Source: an uncultured Erysipelotrichaceae bacterium (GTDB taxonomy: Bacteria; Bacillota_I; Bacilli_A; Erysipelotrichales; Erysipelotrichaceae). Taken from it: DNA of 64,000 nucleotides. Shown here one piece after another: positions 8,306-16,518 of the stretch. A program made the position numbers and the translations under genes. The stretch is taken from NCBI GenBank assembly GCA_900315225.1, contig OMYM01000414.1:1-64000 (forward strand), given 5' to 3'. Numbering within the stretch: position 1 is the stretch's first letter; every line of letters begins with the position of its first letter. Below the pieces are notes generated by a model, which saw only the letters and a list, made by a program, of their open reading frames with translations, did no database searches and had not been told where the DNA came from.

Positions 8306-10522
8306 ATGAAAGCAGGTTTTAAGAGTCAGGTTAATAAATGGGAAGTGTTCGAGGTGGCTGTTCAAGGTCCCTCCAGCGGTAATCCTTTTGTCGAGCAAAG
8401 GATCGATGGAATATTTGCCGGGAGGCGTGAAAGCAAGATTGTCAGTGGATTCTATGATGGCAATGGTGTCTATCGGGTGCGATTCATGCCAGGATATACG
8501 GGAAGATATTCGTTTGTTGTCAAGGGATCGTTTCTGGAGTCTCCGGTTTCTGGTTCATTCGAGGTTTTGGATGCCAGGGAAGGCAACCATGGACCAGTGC
8601 GGGTTCAGGGAAAGCATTTTGTGCATGCGGATGGAACCCCGCATTATTCCATTGGCACTACTGCCTATGTATGGAACCTGCAGGACGACAGGCTGATCGA
8701 AGAAACGCTGGAAAGTCTACGGCATTCTCATTTTAACAAGATTCGATTCTGCGTCTTTCCCAAGCATTACGACTTTAACCTGGGGGAACCAAGGTCGTAT
8801 CCGTATGTTGGAACGCCAATGGATTCCACCGTCCTGACATCAGACAATTTTATGGAGTATACATTCAAGACAGAGGGAAATCACTTTGACATGGCAATGT
8901 TCAATCCAGTGCATTTCCAGAATATCGACAAGTGTGTGGATGCCTTGGAGAAAATGAACATCCAGGCGGACTTGATCTTGTTTCACCCGTATGATAGGTG
9001 GGGATTCTCTTCCTTGACGAAGGATCAAAGCGACCTTTATCTGTCGTATATGGTGAGTAGGTATAGCGCATATGCGAATGTCTGGTGGGCGCTGGCGAAT
9101 GAATACGACCTATTTGATTTGGACGAAAAAGCAAAGAAGAGCATCGAAGAATGGGATAGGATGGGTTCCTTGGTGAAAAAAAAGGATATCTATGGTCATC
9201 CGCGCTCTATTCATAATTGCCGTACAATGTACGATCATTCTAAGCCTTGGATCACGCATTGCTCGGTGCAGCGCATCGACTTGTACAAGGGAGCTGAGCT
9301 GACGAATGAATTGATAGAAAAGTATGGCAAGCCGGTTGTCATGGATGAATTGGCATATGAGGGCAATATCCAGCATGGCTGGGGAAACATCACCGGCGAA
9401 GAAATGGTTCGTCGATTCTGGGAGACCGCTGTCAGGGGTGGGTATCCTGGTCATGGCGAGACATTCATGAGCGATGATGGCGTTCTTTGGTGGTCGCATG
9501 GCGGCAAGCTCAAAGGCGAGGCGTGGCGGCGTTTTGGTCTTTTGAAGTCTGTCCTAGAGGAAGTACCAGGGAATGGCTTGGCGTGCATTGACATGCATTG
9601 GGATTGCGTGACGGGCGTTCCAGAGAACGAGGTTGGCGATGATGTCAAGTCGATGTATCTGTTTTACTATAGTTTCATGCGTCCTTCTTTCCGCGATTTT
9701 CATATCGATGACGATACATACTTCAAGGTCGATGTCATTGACACTTGGGAGATGACCATTGAAGACAAGGGAATCTTCAAGGGAAAGTTCCGCATCTCCC
9801 TTCCTGGAAGGCAATATGTGGCGGTTCGCTTGAGAAAGGCAAGCGAAGAGGACATACGCCTGGATGTGGAGCAGGAGGAATTTGTCCAGAACGTGGATGC
9901 TAGTGAACCGGAAATGGGAAAGGAAGACATTGACTATAGCGAGGTCGCTAGGCTTGGGCAGGATTCCGAGGGCATCGACAATCTGCTTGCCCAGGTTACG
10001 GATACTTTCAACGCTGACCAGAAGAGTAGTGAGGCTTCCTCCGATGATGCCAATGCCAAGGAAAACGAAAGGTTTGAGGCATATGAGGATGCGCAGCTGC
10101 TTAATGCACCGGTTAGGCATGCCAAAGAGATCGAGGACACGGTTGTCATCAAGACCCAAGAGGAAACGCGCGCCCCTTATGAATACGTACCTGCGCACAT
10201 GGCAACGAGAAAAGAGAGGGTGGCAGACAATCCTGTAAGCGCTGCCGCAAGAGAGGCAGAGAGTAAACGTTCCAGCACTGTTGCAAGAGAAACGGAGAAC
10301 AAGCGTTCCAACACAAAGCGTCTTTACAATACAGACCAGATATCGTTTGCGGAAATCAACGGATTCGATGATCTCAAGCAAGAGGTTTCCCAAGGGTATC
10401 TCAATCGATTGAACCCAAACGATGTCGGACGCTCTCTGTTTGCGCCTCCATCGGATGACGATGATATCAGTGATGATGTTACCCAGGAAATTCGTCCATG
10501 GGAGTATAGACGCAAGAGATGA
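8306..10522 (+). CDS. GH140/DUF4038-type glycoside-hydrolase-like protein with long disordered tail
   Basis: 738 residues. Residues 8-90 fit a DUF5060-type beta-sandwich. Residues 100-440 form a DUF4038 (GH140 apiosidase-like) TIM barrel with candidate acids E266 in ALANEYD and E348 in VMDELAYE. Residues 445-512 fit a DUF5605-like C-terminal sandwich. There is no signal peptide, so it should act inside the cell. Residues 513-738 are unusual: a very acidic, low-complexity tail with an imperfect 12-residue duplication (AREAESKRSSTV, then ARETENKRSNTK; bases 10247-10318) ending in a basic RRKR. I know no domain for the tail. The ATG follows AGGGGG. The stop overlaps pcp (ATGA). The substrate is unknown. 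Confidence 0.82.
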   Translation: MKAGFKSQVNKWEVFEVAVQGPSSGNPFVEQRIDGIFAGRRESKIVSGFYDGNGVYRVRFMPGYTGRYSFVVKGSFLESPVSGSFEVLDAREGNHGPVRVQGKHFVHADGTPHYSIGTTAYVWNLQDDRLIEETLESLRHSHFNKIRFCVFPKHYDFNLGEPRSYPYVGTPMDSTVLTSDNFMEYTFKTEGNHFDMAMFNPVHFQNIDKCVDALEKMNIQADLILFHPYDRWGFSSLTKDQSDLYLSYMVSRYSAYANVWWALANEYDLFDLDEKAKKSIEEWDRMGSLVKKKDIYGHPRSIHNCRTMYDHSKPWITHCSVQRIDLYKGAELTNELIEKYGKPVVMDELAYEGNIQHGWGNITGEEMVRRFWETAVRGGYPGHGETFMSDDGVLWWSHGGKLKGEAWRRFGLLKSVLEEVPGNGLACIDMHWDCVTGVPENEVGDDVKSMYLFYYSFMRPSFRDFHIDDDTYFKVDVIDTWEMTIEDKGIFKGKFRISLPGRQYVAVRLRKASEEDIRLDVEQEEFVQNVDASEPEMGKEDIDYSEVARLGQDSEGIDNLLAQVTDTFNADQKSSEASSDDANAKENERFEAYEDAQLLNAPVRHAKEIEDTVVIKTQEETRAPYEYVPAHMATRKERVADNPVSAAAREAESKRSSTVARETENKRSNTKRLYNTDQISFAEINGFDDLKQEVSQGYLNRLNPNDVGRSLFAPPSDDDDISDDVTQEIRPWEYRRKR

Positions 10523-11100
10523 TGATTGTCTCGGCCTTTGAACCATTTGGCGATGATCAGTTGAATAGTTCTCTTCTTGTCTTGAATGAACTTCCAGATG
10601 AGCTTCAGGGAGAGCGCATTGAAAAGGTGGTTTTGCCAGTGCGCGCATCAGCTGCCGACATGCTTGCGCATTGTATTGTTGCACATGGTGCCCGCATGAT
10701 CGTCATGCTGGGACAGGCTGGCGGAAGGAATCGAATCATGGTTGAGAGGATCGCCATCAATTGCGACGATTATGGAATTGCGGATTGCGATGGGAATATC
10801 GTTCGGGAAACCAAGATCATCGAGGGTGGCGCCGATGGACTGTTTACAACTCTTCCATATGCTGCGATTATCAAAGATGTACAAGAGCTAGGCGTTGACA
10901 TTGCAATGTCAAATACCGCAGGCACGTATATTTGCAATCATGTGTTTTATGTGGTCCGCCACATGTTTCCGAGTCTTACAGCGGGGTTTATCCATATTCC
11001 TTACCTGGAATGCCAAGGAAAGGCACCGTTTGTTACAAAAAAGGATGCTGTGGATGCCATTGCCCAGGCACTGTCTACGACAATGAAAAAGGCTGGATGA
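10519..11100 (+). CDS. pcp: Pyrrolidone-carboxylate peptidase
   Basis: 193 residues, slightly short for family C15. It removes N-terminal pyroglutamate from peptides in the cytoplasm. The catalytic triad is present: E76 (MVERIAINCDDY), C139 (SNTAGTYICN) and H159 (GFIHIPYL). The N-terminal FEPFG signature is also present. The start overlaps the stop of the glycosidase-like gene (ATGATG), giving a two-gene unit that ends at the hairpin 11088-11112. The pairing with a sugar hydrolase has no obvious logic. Confidence 0.94.
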   Translation: MMIVSAFEPFGDDQLNSSLLVLNELPDELQGERIEKVVLPVRASAADMLAHCIVAHGARMIVMLGQAGGRNRIMVERIAINCDDYGIADCDGNIVRETKIIEGGADGLFTTLPYAAIIKDVQELGVDIAMSNTAGTYICNHVFYVVRHMFPSLTAGFIHIPYLECQGKAPFVTKKDAVDAIAQALSTTMKKAG

Positions 11101-11112
11101 ATCCAGCCTTTT
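11088..11112. terminator. Bidirectional terminator between pcp and the ArdC-like gene
   Basis: AAAGGCTGGAT / ATCCAGCCTTT with an A tract on the left and a T tract on the right. It contains the pcp stop and abuts the stop of the convergent gene. Confidence 0.88.
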
Positions 11113-11944
11113 ATGTGCCAGGGGAGATGATGGAGTTGATTGTCTCGATCAGCCTTGACGATGTGGAGCGAATTGTCTGCAAAGAGTTCTTCAGTTCAGG
11201 AAGTTCGCTCGAAGAAGACCATGTTGCAATGTAGTTAAAAGAGTATTCCGAGGTATCGATTCCATAATAGGAACTGACGGAATAGGCAACGCTTTCCGCT
11301 TCGATCTCTTGCCTGATTCTTGTGCGCTCGTTTCTTTCTGTTTCTTGTGCATGCATGATTGCGTGCGCGATCTCATGCAAGACTGTCTTGACCGTTTGGC
11401 TTTCGCTCATGCCCTCCTTGACCACGATGTCTTTGTCAATCGGACGGTAGAAACCATTTGTTTCTCCTTCAATGCGATTGAAATGGATTTTGACAGGCGA
11501 TGCTAACAGCAATGCGTTGATGAACAATTGGTAATTGTCGACCGCTGTCTCCAATGGCTTTGCAAGAGAGAGAGAGACATCAGAACCATTTGTCTGGCTG
11601 ACATCAAACACAGATGCGGCGCGGTAGCCCAGGATAATGTCATCATCATCGTCGTCATTCCCTTCGGTCTTGTCCTTCTTTTTTTTCAATGGCGCAAGGA
11701 TGCGGATCGCCTTTTCGCCTTTATTGACGTAACGATTGAGCTTTTTCCAGTTGCTGTAGCTTGTGACAAGCGTTGCGTCTGGTCTTTGCATGAAAATCAG
11801 CAAAGAGTTGTTCAGGCTGTATTTCCTGAAATACGACAGGGTCTTGAGATAGCGTTGGTAGTTCTCGCCCTTGAATATTTCCGCAACGCCTTCTTCTAGC
11901 TTGCGGGAAATCATATCCAAGGCAAAGTCGTTTGTGTCGTTCAT
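11111..11944 (-). CDS. ArdC-like ssDNA-binding plus ImmA/IrrE-type metallopeptidase
   Basis: 277 residues. The N-terminal part (1-90, with a YSLNNSLLI segment and WKKLNRYVNKGEKAI) fits the ArdC/LtrC-type single-stranded-DNA-binding domain of plasmids and integrative elements. An acidic linker with six consecutive Asp (97-102) follows. The C-terminal half carries a zinc protease motif HEIAH (190-194) and a downstream EAESVAY that could supply the third ligand. Relatives are antirestriction or plasmid-maintenance proteins, but no mobile-element gene is adjacent. The ATG at 11944 follows AAGGAGG. The longer in-frame reading from 12013 lacks a ribosome site. Confidence 0.83.
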   Translation of the reverse strand: MNDTNDFALDMISRKLEEGVAEIFKGENYQRYLKTLSYFRKYSLNNSLLIFMQRPDATLVTSYSNWKKLNRYVNKGEKAIRILAPLKKKKDKTEGNDDDDDDIILGYRAASVFDVSQTNGSDVSLSLAKPLETAVDNYQLFINALLLASPVKIHFNRIEGETNGFYRPIDKDIVVKEGMSESQTVKTVLHEIAHAIMHAQETERNERTRIRQEIEAESVAYSVSSYYGIDTSEYSFNYIATWSSSSELPELKNSLQTIRSTSSRLIETINSIISPGT

Positions 11945-11996
11945 AGTGTTCCTCCTTCCAATAAATATTGCCAGGAGTTTTGGAAACACCCAAAAA

Positions 11997-12025
11997 TTGT
12001 TGGAGCAAGGCATTCATGATATAAT
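11997..12025 (+). promoter_or_regulatory. Promoter of the FakA-domain gene
   Basis: TTGTTG (11997-12002), an exact 17-base spacer and TATAAT (12020-12025), 26 bases before the start codon. Confidence 0.75.
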
Positions 12026-12050
12026 TTGCAAGGAAAGGAAGGATAAGACT

Positions 12051-12308
12051 ATGGAACAACTCGAATTCAAATTTGACACTCAATTGTTGATTGACGGAGA
12101 AAACCTAGACGAGGATGTCATCAACGACTACATTACAGAGCATTTCAAGGGCGATTGTCTTCTGGTGGTTGGCGATGATACATTGATCAAGATTCATTTT
12201 CATACCAATGAGCCTTGGAAGGTTCTCGAATATGGACAGTCGATCGGCGATATCTACGATGTTGTCGTGGAGAACATGCAACGTCAGGAAGAGGGCTTAA
12301 AGGGATAG
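12051..12308 (+). CDS. Free-standing FakA/YloV middle-domain protein
   Basis: 85 residues. The sequence follows the segment that in FakA (YloV) comes after the DhaL kinase domain: GDCLLVVGDDTLIKIHFH, then TNEPWKVLEYG and a terminal VVENMQRQ. In fatty-acid kinase this domain belongs to a large protein acting with an acyl-binding DegV partner. Here it is alone, with its own promoter, a good ribosome site (GGAAAGGAAGG) and its own terminator, so it is not a broken gene end. The function alone is unknown; it could modulate a full-length FakA encoded elsewhere. Confidence 0.75.
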   Translation: MEQLEFKFDTQLLIDGENLDEDVINDYITEHFKGDCLLVVGDDTLIKIHFHTNEPWKVLEYGQSIGDIYDVVVENMQRQEEGLKG

Positions 12309-12323
12309 TGTTTTGCGATGCGG

Positions 12324-12353
12324 CACCTGCATTCATGCAATGTGGGTGTTTTT
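12324..12353 (+). terminator. Terminator of the FakA-domain gene
   Basis: Two stacked stems, CACC / GGTG outside TGCAT / ATGCA, followed by five T. The bases from here to the darA promoter (to about 12555) hold nothing I recognise. Confidence 0.6.
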
Positions 12354-12557
12354 CTCCCTTGAGACAATCCTGGTCAATACACAAAGACAGGGCTATGTTG
12401 CGCGCTTATATTTCCTCGCTGGCAAGGCGCGTTCTTTGTTTCCAAGGATACAGTTTGCAAGCCCGATTGCTGATGCGCAACGAATCTTTTGCGGTATATG
12501 AAATGGCGATCAAGGAACGCGAAGGCATCTATCATCGTTTCTTTTGGGGGGCTGCTT

Positions 12558-12566
12558 TGGTATAAT
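12558..12566 (+). promoter_or_regulatory. Extended -10 promoter of darA
   Basis: TGGTATAAT, a full TGn extended -10, 25 bases before the darA start codon. Confidence 0.65.
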
Positions 12567-12591
12567 TAAGGCAGAGGATTGGAGAAAGTAT

Positions 12592-12894
12592 ATGAAGTTA
12601 GTAATGGCTATTGTGTCAAAAGAAGATACATCATCGGTGACACATGCGTTGACAAAAGAAAACTACTACATTACGCGTTTGTCGACAACTGGCGGTTTTC
12701 TCAGGGCAGGCAACACGACATTGTTGATTGGAACGGATGACGAGAAGGTTGATCATTGCATTGAATTGATCGGTGCGCACTCAAAGCATCATACACAGAA
12801 AGCTGCTAGTTCTGCGCCAGATGGTTCAAGGGAAGTCAAGGCTGGCGGTGCCACGGTCTTTGTCCTTGGCGTTGGGCAATTCCAAAAGCTTTAG
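12592..12894 (+). CDS. darA: Cyclic-di-AMP receptor DarA (PII-like, YaaQ)
   Basis: 100 residues, slightly shorter than B. subtilis DarA. This PII-like trimer binds cyclic di-AMP and is a signalling protein of unclear output. Family features: N-terminal MKLVMAIVSKED, STTGGFLRAGNTT for the ligand pocket, LIGTDDEKVD, and a terminal GGATVFVLGVGQF strand. The ATG at 12592 follows GGAGAAAG. It is a single-gene unit between an extended -10 promoter and a hairpin. Confidence 0.9.
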   Translation: MKLVMAIVSKEDTSSVTHALTKENYYITRLSTTGGFLRAGNTTLLIGTDDEKVDHCIELIGAHSKHHTQKAASSAPDGSREVKAGGATVFVLGVGQFQKL

Positions 12895-12919
12895 GCTGAT
12901 TCCAGTACGCATGTCCCCG

Positions 12920-12944
12920 GAAGCCCACATGGCTTCTTTCTTTG
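12920..12944 (+). terminator. Probable terminator of darA
   Basis: Stem GAAGCC / GGCTTC with a 5-base loop and a T-rich tail (TTTCTTTG). Confidence 0.55.
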
Positions 12945-13031
12945 TTTTGATCGTTCCGCATATGACATCAGGCAGACAATTCGGCATTCCGCCTACTTGT
13001 GCCGCTGAGTATAGAAAGGTTTGGTTAGCAT

Positions 13032-13805
13032 ATGGTTATATACAAAGAAATGTGGTATTGGCCGCATCAGTCTTATCGGAGAATCCATATCTATCTCCCT
13101 GATGACTATCATTTCAATGAAAAAGAGAAGTACCCTGTCATGTATTTTTTCGATGGACAGAACCTATTTTTTGACGAAGAAGCAACGTTTGGAAAATCGT
13201 GGGGATTGAATGGCTTTCTTTCTCAATGGGACAAGAAAATGATTATCGTTGGCTTAGAGTGCGCGCACGAAAACAATGATCGGTTGAGCGAGTATTTTCC
13301 CTATAGCCGCAAGATGTTCAAAGAACAGATTGATGGGCTGGGGGACCAAACCATGGAATGGTTGATTTACAATGTGAAGCCGATGATCGATAACCAATAT
13401 CGTACGTATAGCTTCCGCGAAGCGAGTGCGATTGGTGGCTCTTCACTGGGAGGGATCATGGCGATGTACGCGGTGATTAAGTACAACCAATTCTTTTCCA
13501 AGGCAGCGTGTGTAAGCGCATCTGTCTACCATAATCTTTCGAGTTTCCGCAAGACATTGGAAGAAGCGGTGATTTTGCCTGATACGCGCATCTTCATCTC
13601 ATGGGGAGAACACGAGGCGGGACAAGCGCCGCACAATGGCAATCCAGAGTTTGATACCTGCGAGGCGCGTTCGGTACATAAGTTCGAAAGAGAGCTTCAA
13701 GCGCGTGGGGCACAAACGTATTATTATTTCCAGAGAGACGGCGGACATAGCGAAGAGAGCTGGCAATGGCAGGTTCCTGTGTTCATGGAGTGGCTTTGGA
13801 AGTGA
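13032..13805 (+). CDS. Putative esterase, alpha/beta-hydrolase (esterase D/Fes-like)
   Basis: 257 residues. The nucleophile elbow is GGSSLGG (S138 predicted catalytic), a late His lies in DGGHSEESW, and the N-terminal VMYFFDGQNLF is typical of the COG2819 esterase group. There is no signal peptide, so it is predicted cytoplasmic. The ATG at 13032 has AGAAAGG 12 bases upstream. It stands alone between two terminators. The substrate cannot be inferred; relatives act on acyl esters, siderophores or S-formylglutathione. Confidence 0.83.
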   Translation: MVIYKEMWYWPHQSYRRIHIYLPDDYHFNEKEKYPVMYFFDGQNLFFDEEATFGKSWGLNGFLSQWDKKMIIVGLECAHENNDRLSEYFPYSRKMFKEQIDGLGDQTMEWLIYNVKPMIDNQYRTYSFREASAIGGSSLGGIMAMYAVIKYNQFFSKAACVSASVYHNLSSFRKTLEEAVILPDTRIFISWGEHEAGQAPHNGNPEFDTCEARSVHKFERELQARGAQTYYYFQRDGGHSEESWQWQVPVFMEWLWK

Positions 13806-13822
13806 CGATAACACAGTTATTC

Positions 13823-13873
13823 AACAACACCGTTAACGATTCCTTTGTGAATCAATAGCGGTGTTGTTTTTCG
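13823..13873 (+). terminator. Terminator of the esterase gene
   Basis: Long hairpin AACAACACCG / CGGTGTTGTT with a 26-base interior and a T tail. The arms resemble the hairpin at 34265-34301. Confidence 0.8.
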
Positions 13874-14082
13874 GCGGGAGCGTATGACGGCATATTCAGG
13901 GAAGGAAAATGACTTTTTTTGCGCCGTGTTCCTAAATAGGTACAATAAATCTTGGGGCATCATATATGATCTTTTGCAAGGAGGCAAGGAGTCATGCGTT
14001 GTTAAGGGCTTTTAGAGTCATGGGCATTAGATGATATACTATGCTATAGGGCTGAATTTTGAAATTAAAGGGGGGAGACGAT
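13874..14082. other. Intergenic region before the TPR-DUF4037-nrdG operon
   Basis: No coding signal. A TATACT at 14034-14039 is the best -10 for the operon, about 45 bases before the first start codon. Confidence 0.4.
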
Positions 14083-14901
14083 ATGTCAGACAGAAGGTTG
14101 AATCTTGAGGACTATCTGGAGTCGGAATGCGCCTTGTGCCCGTCATCAAGCGTCAAGCCAATTCCGCAGAAGCGGATTATAGAGAAAATGGATGAATACA
14201 TGGATAGGCAGGATTTTGCTGGAGCGGAACGCCATCTTCTCTATTGGCTGGGCGAGGCGCGCATGGTTTGTGATATGCGCGGTCAACTGTTTTTATGCAA
14301 TGAGCTGGTTGGATACTATCGGAAGATGAACAACAAGGAGAAAGCATTTGCGTATGGGGAGAAGGCGCTGGCGCTGCTGAATGAACTGGATTTTGCTGGC
14401 TATACAAGCGCAGCGACTACATATGTGAATTACGCGACTGCATGCAATGCTTTTGGCGAGAACGAAAAGGCGCTAGCCTTGTTCAAGAGCGCAAAGGATA
14501 TCTATGAGAGCAGAGAAACAGATCCTTCCTTGTTGGGAGGGTTGTATAACAACATGGGATTGGCTCAAGTTGCCTTGGGGCGGTATGATGAAGCCTATGC
14601 GCTATATGATGCTGCCTTGGAGCAAATGGGGAAGGTTGAAAACGGTGAATTGGAACAGGCAATCACGCTTTTGAACCGATGCGATGCCTTGGAGGCACAG
14701 CTCGGAATGGAAGAAGCGGAGGAACAGATTTTTGCGTTGTTGGACGAGGCGCTGGCGCTGTTGAAAATACCGACGATTCCGCGTGATGGGTATTATGCCT
14801 TCGTGCTGGAAAAGTGCGCGCCAGTGTTTGGGTATTATGGCTGTTTCATGGCGGCGGAAGAATTGGCAGCGGTTGCGAAGGAAATTTATGCAAGGACTTG
14901 A
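14083..14901 (+). CDS. Tetratricopeptide-repeat protein, function unknown
   Basis: 272 residues, almost all helical. Several TPR-like helix pairs are visible, for example around KAFAYGEKALALL, NEKALALFKSAKDIY and GRYDEAYALYDAAL. A short N-terminal segment holds CALCPSSS. There is no signal peptide and no enzymatic motif, so a cytoplasmic scaffold role is likely. The ATG at 14083 follows GGGGGGAG. Its end overlaps the DUF4037 gene by 14 bases, which in turn overlaps nrdG, so the three are translationally linked. Confidence 0.75.
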   Translation: MSDRRLNLEDYLESECALCPSSSVKPIPQKRIIEKMDEYMDRQDFAGAERHLLYWLGEARMVCDMRGQLFLCNELVGYYRKMNNKEKAFAYGEKALALLNELDFAGYTSAATTYVNYATACNAFGENEKALALFKSAKDIYESRETDPSLLGGLYNNMGLAQVALGRYDEAYALYDAALEQMGKVENGELEQAITLLNRCDALEAQLGMEEAEEQIFALLDEALALLKIPTIPRDGYYAFVLEKCAPVFGYYGCFMAAEELAAVAKEIYART

Positions 14902-15835
14902 GTTGGCAAAAGCCTATTATGAAGCATTTGGCAAGCCTATGCTGGAAGAACAATTTTCATGCTTGTTACCACATATAGCGGTGGGTTTGTGCGGTAGCGG
15001 ATCGGAATGCCTTGGGTATGATGATGGCGTGTCCGTTGACCATGATTTTGAACCGGGTTATTGTATCTTCTTGCCATCGGAGGAAATCGTTGACCGCCGT
15101 CAGGCTTTTTTGCTGGAAAGGGCATATGCTAAACAGCCAAGAGAGTTTATGGGATTTCGGAGATCATTGGTAAGTCCTGTGGGCGGCACCCGCCGTGGCG
15201 TCATCCGATTAGAAGATTTTCTGCATGAGAAGACTGGTAAAAAGGATGGAATGCTTTCGGGAATGGAGTGGCTTTTAGTGCCGGAACAGTCCCTGGCGGA
15301 ATGTACAAACGGGGAAGTGTTCCATGACGGTAGCGGCGCGCTTGTCCGTGTCCGGGAATACTTGTCGTATTTTCCCGAGGATGCAAGGCGTAAGAAGCTT
15401 GCTGGCGCGTTGTTTATCATGGGTCAGGCAGGACAATATAATTACAGCCGCATCCTGCGCCATGGCGAAACAGGTGCTGCGCAATTGGCTGTGTTTGAAT
15501 TCACCAAGGCCGCCATATCTGCGATCTTTTTGTTGAACAAGAAATACCAGCCTTACTACAAGTGGGGTTTTAGAGCCATGCGGACGCTGCGGCTGCTTTC
15601 GATTGAGGCGGAACTCTTGGAGTATCTGATAACGTCTGACAATGAAGATGGCGTGTGGCAAGAGAAGCAAGATGTCATGGAAGGTATTGCGGCGGATATC
15701 GTAGGCGAACTGGCGCAGCAAGGTCTTGGCAAGACGGGTTGCCTTGACCTGGAAAAGCAAGCCTATGCTATCAACGACAGCATTGCCAGCGCCCAGCTGC
15801 GCAATTTGCATATTCTTTCGGGGGTACAGTCATGA
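14888..15835 (+). CDS. DUF4037 protein with nucleotidyltransferase-like signature
   Basis: 315 residues. The N-terminus (MQGLELAKAYYEAFGKPM) and the segment CGSGSECLGYDD followed by SVDHDFEPG are hallmarks of DUF4037. The GS...D.D arrangement resembles the metal site of the polymerase-beta nucleotidyltransferase fold, so nucleotidyl transfer is a possibility, not established. The start lies inside the TPR gene end (14-base overlap) with AAGGAAA before it. The stop overlaps the nrdG start (ATGA). Tight coupling to both neighbours suggests a shared process. Confidence 0.82.
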   Translation: MQGLELAKAYYEAFGKPMLEEQFSCLLPHIAVGLCGSGSECLGYDDGVSVDHDFEPGYCIFLPSEEIVDRRQAFLLERAYAKQPREFMGFRRSLVSPVGGTRRGVIRLEDFLHEKTGKKDGMLSGMEWLLVPEQSLAECTNGEVFHDGSGALVRVREYLSYFPEDARRKKLAGALFIMGQAGQYNYSRILRHGETGAAQLAVFEFTKAAISAIFLLNKKYQPYYKWGFRAMRTLRLLSIEAELLEYLITSDNEDGVWQEKQDVMEGIAADIVGELAQQGLGKTGCLDLEKQAYAINDSIASAQLRNLHILSGVQS

Positions 15836-16518
15836 AGATATATGGATTGCAAAAGATGACGCTGCTGGATTTTCCAGGCAAAGTGGCATGCACTGTCTTC
15901 TTAAATGGCTGCGACTTTCGGTGCCCGTTCTGTCATAACTATGGCTTGGCTATCGGCGCGGAACAGCCAGTTATGGAAGAAGAGGAATTGTTGCGGTTTC
16001 TGGAAAAAAGGAAAGGGCTTTTGGATGGCGTGGCATTTACGGGCGGCGAGCCATGCCTGCATAATGACTTGCCTCGATTGATTGCCAGAATCAAGGCGAT
16101 GGGCTATGCCGTTAAGCTGGATACCAATGGATATCACCCAAAGATGCTGGAAAAAGTTCTGCCAGAAGTGGATTATGTTGCCATGGATATCAAGAACAGC
16201 CCAGAAAAATACGCCGTGTCATGCGGGGTGGAAAGACTTGATATGTCGGTGATTGAGGAGAGCATTCAGCTTCTTAAGGAAAGGGTTGCGCCATTTGAGT
16301 TCCGTACCACGGTCGTAAAGGAATTGCATTGCGCCAAGGATTTTGAAAAGATCGGACCGATGATCGAGGGAAGCGAGAACTATTATCTTCAGGGCTTCGT
16401 TGACCGAGTTTCCGTTCCCTTTGGCAACTTGCATGCCCCGGAAAAGGAAGATCTGCTAAGATATGCAGAAATTGTGCGCCCGTACGTAAAAAATATACAA
16501 ATTAGAGGTGTAGAATAA
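15832..16518 (+). CDS. nrdG: Anaerobic ribonucleotide reductase activating enzyme
   Basis: 228 residues. This radical-SAM enzyme installs the glycyl radical on NrdD using S-adenosylmethionine and a [4Fe-4S] cluster. The cluster ligands are C27, C31 and C34 (CDFRCPFC). FTGGEP forms the SAM-binding region. The early LQKMTLLDFPGKVA matches the longer NrdG2-type activase and not the short E. coli type. It is the third gene of an overlapping operon, and nrdD follows 324 bases downstream behind a structured leader. Confidence 0.9.
   Translation: MKIYGLQKMTLLDFPGKVACTVFLNGCDFRCPFCHNYGLAIGAEQPVMEEEELLRFLEKRKGLLDGVAFTGGEPCLHNDLPRLIARIKAMGYAVKLDTNGYHPKMLEKVLPEVDYVAMDIKNSPEKYAVSCGVERLDMSVIEESIQLLKERVAPFEFRTTVVKELHCAKDFEKIGPMIEGSENYYLQGFVDRVSVPFGNLHAPEKEDLLRYAEIVRPYVKNIQIRGVE

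Noticed and set aside
12313-12565. Frames of 62 and 116 codons between the FakA-domain gene and darA
   Set aside because: They overlap a terminator and the darA promoter, lack ribosome sites, and have unlikely Cys/Phe-rich products.
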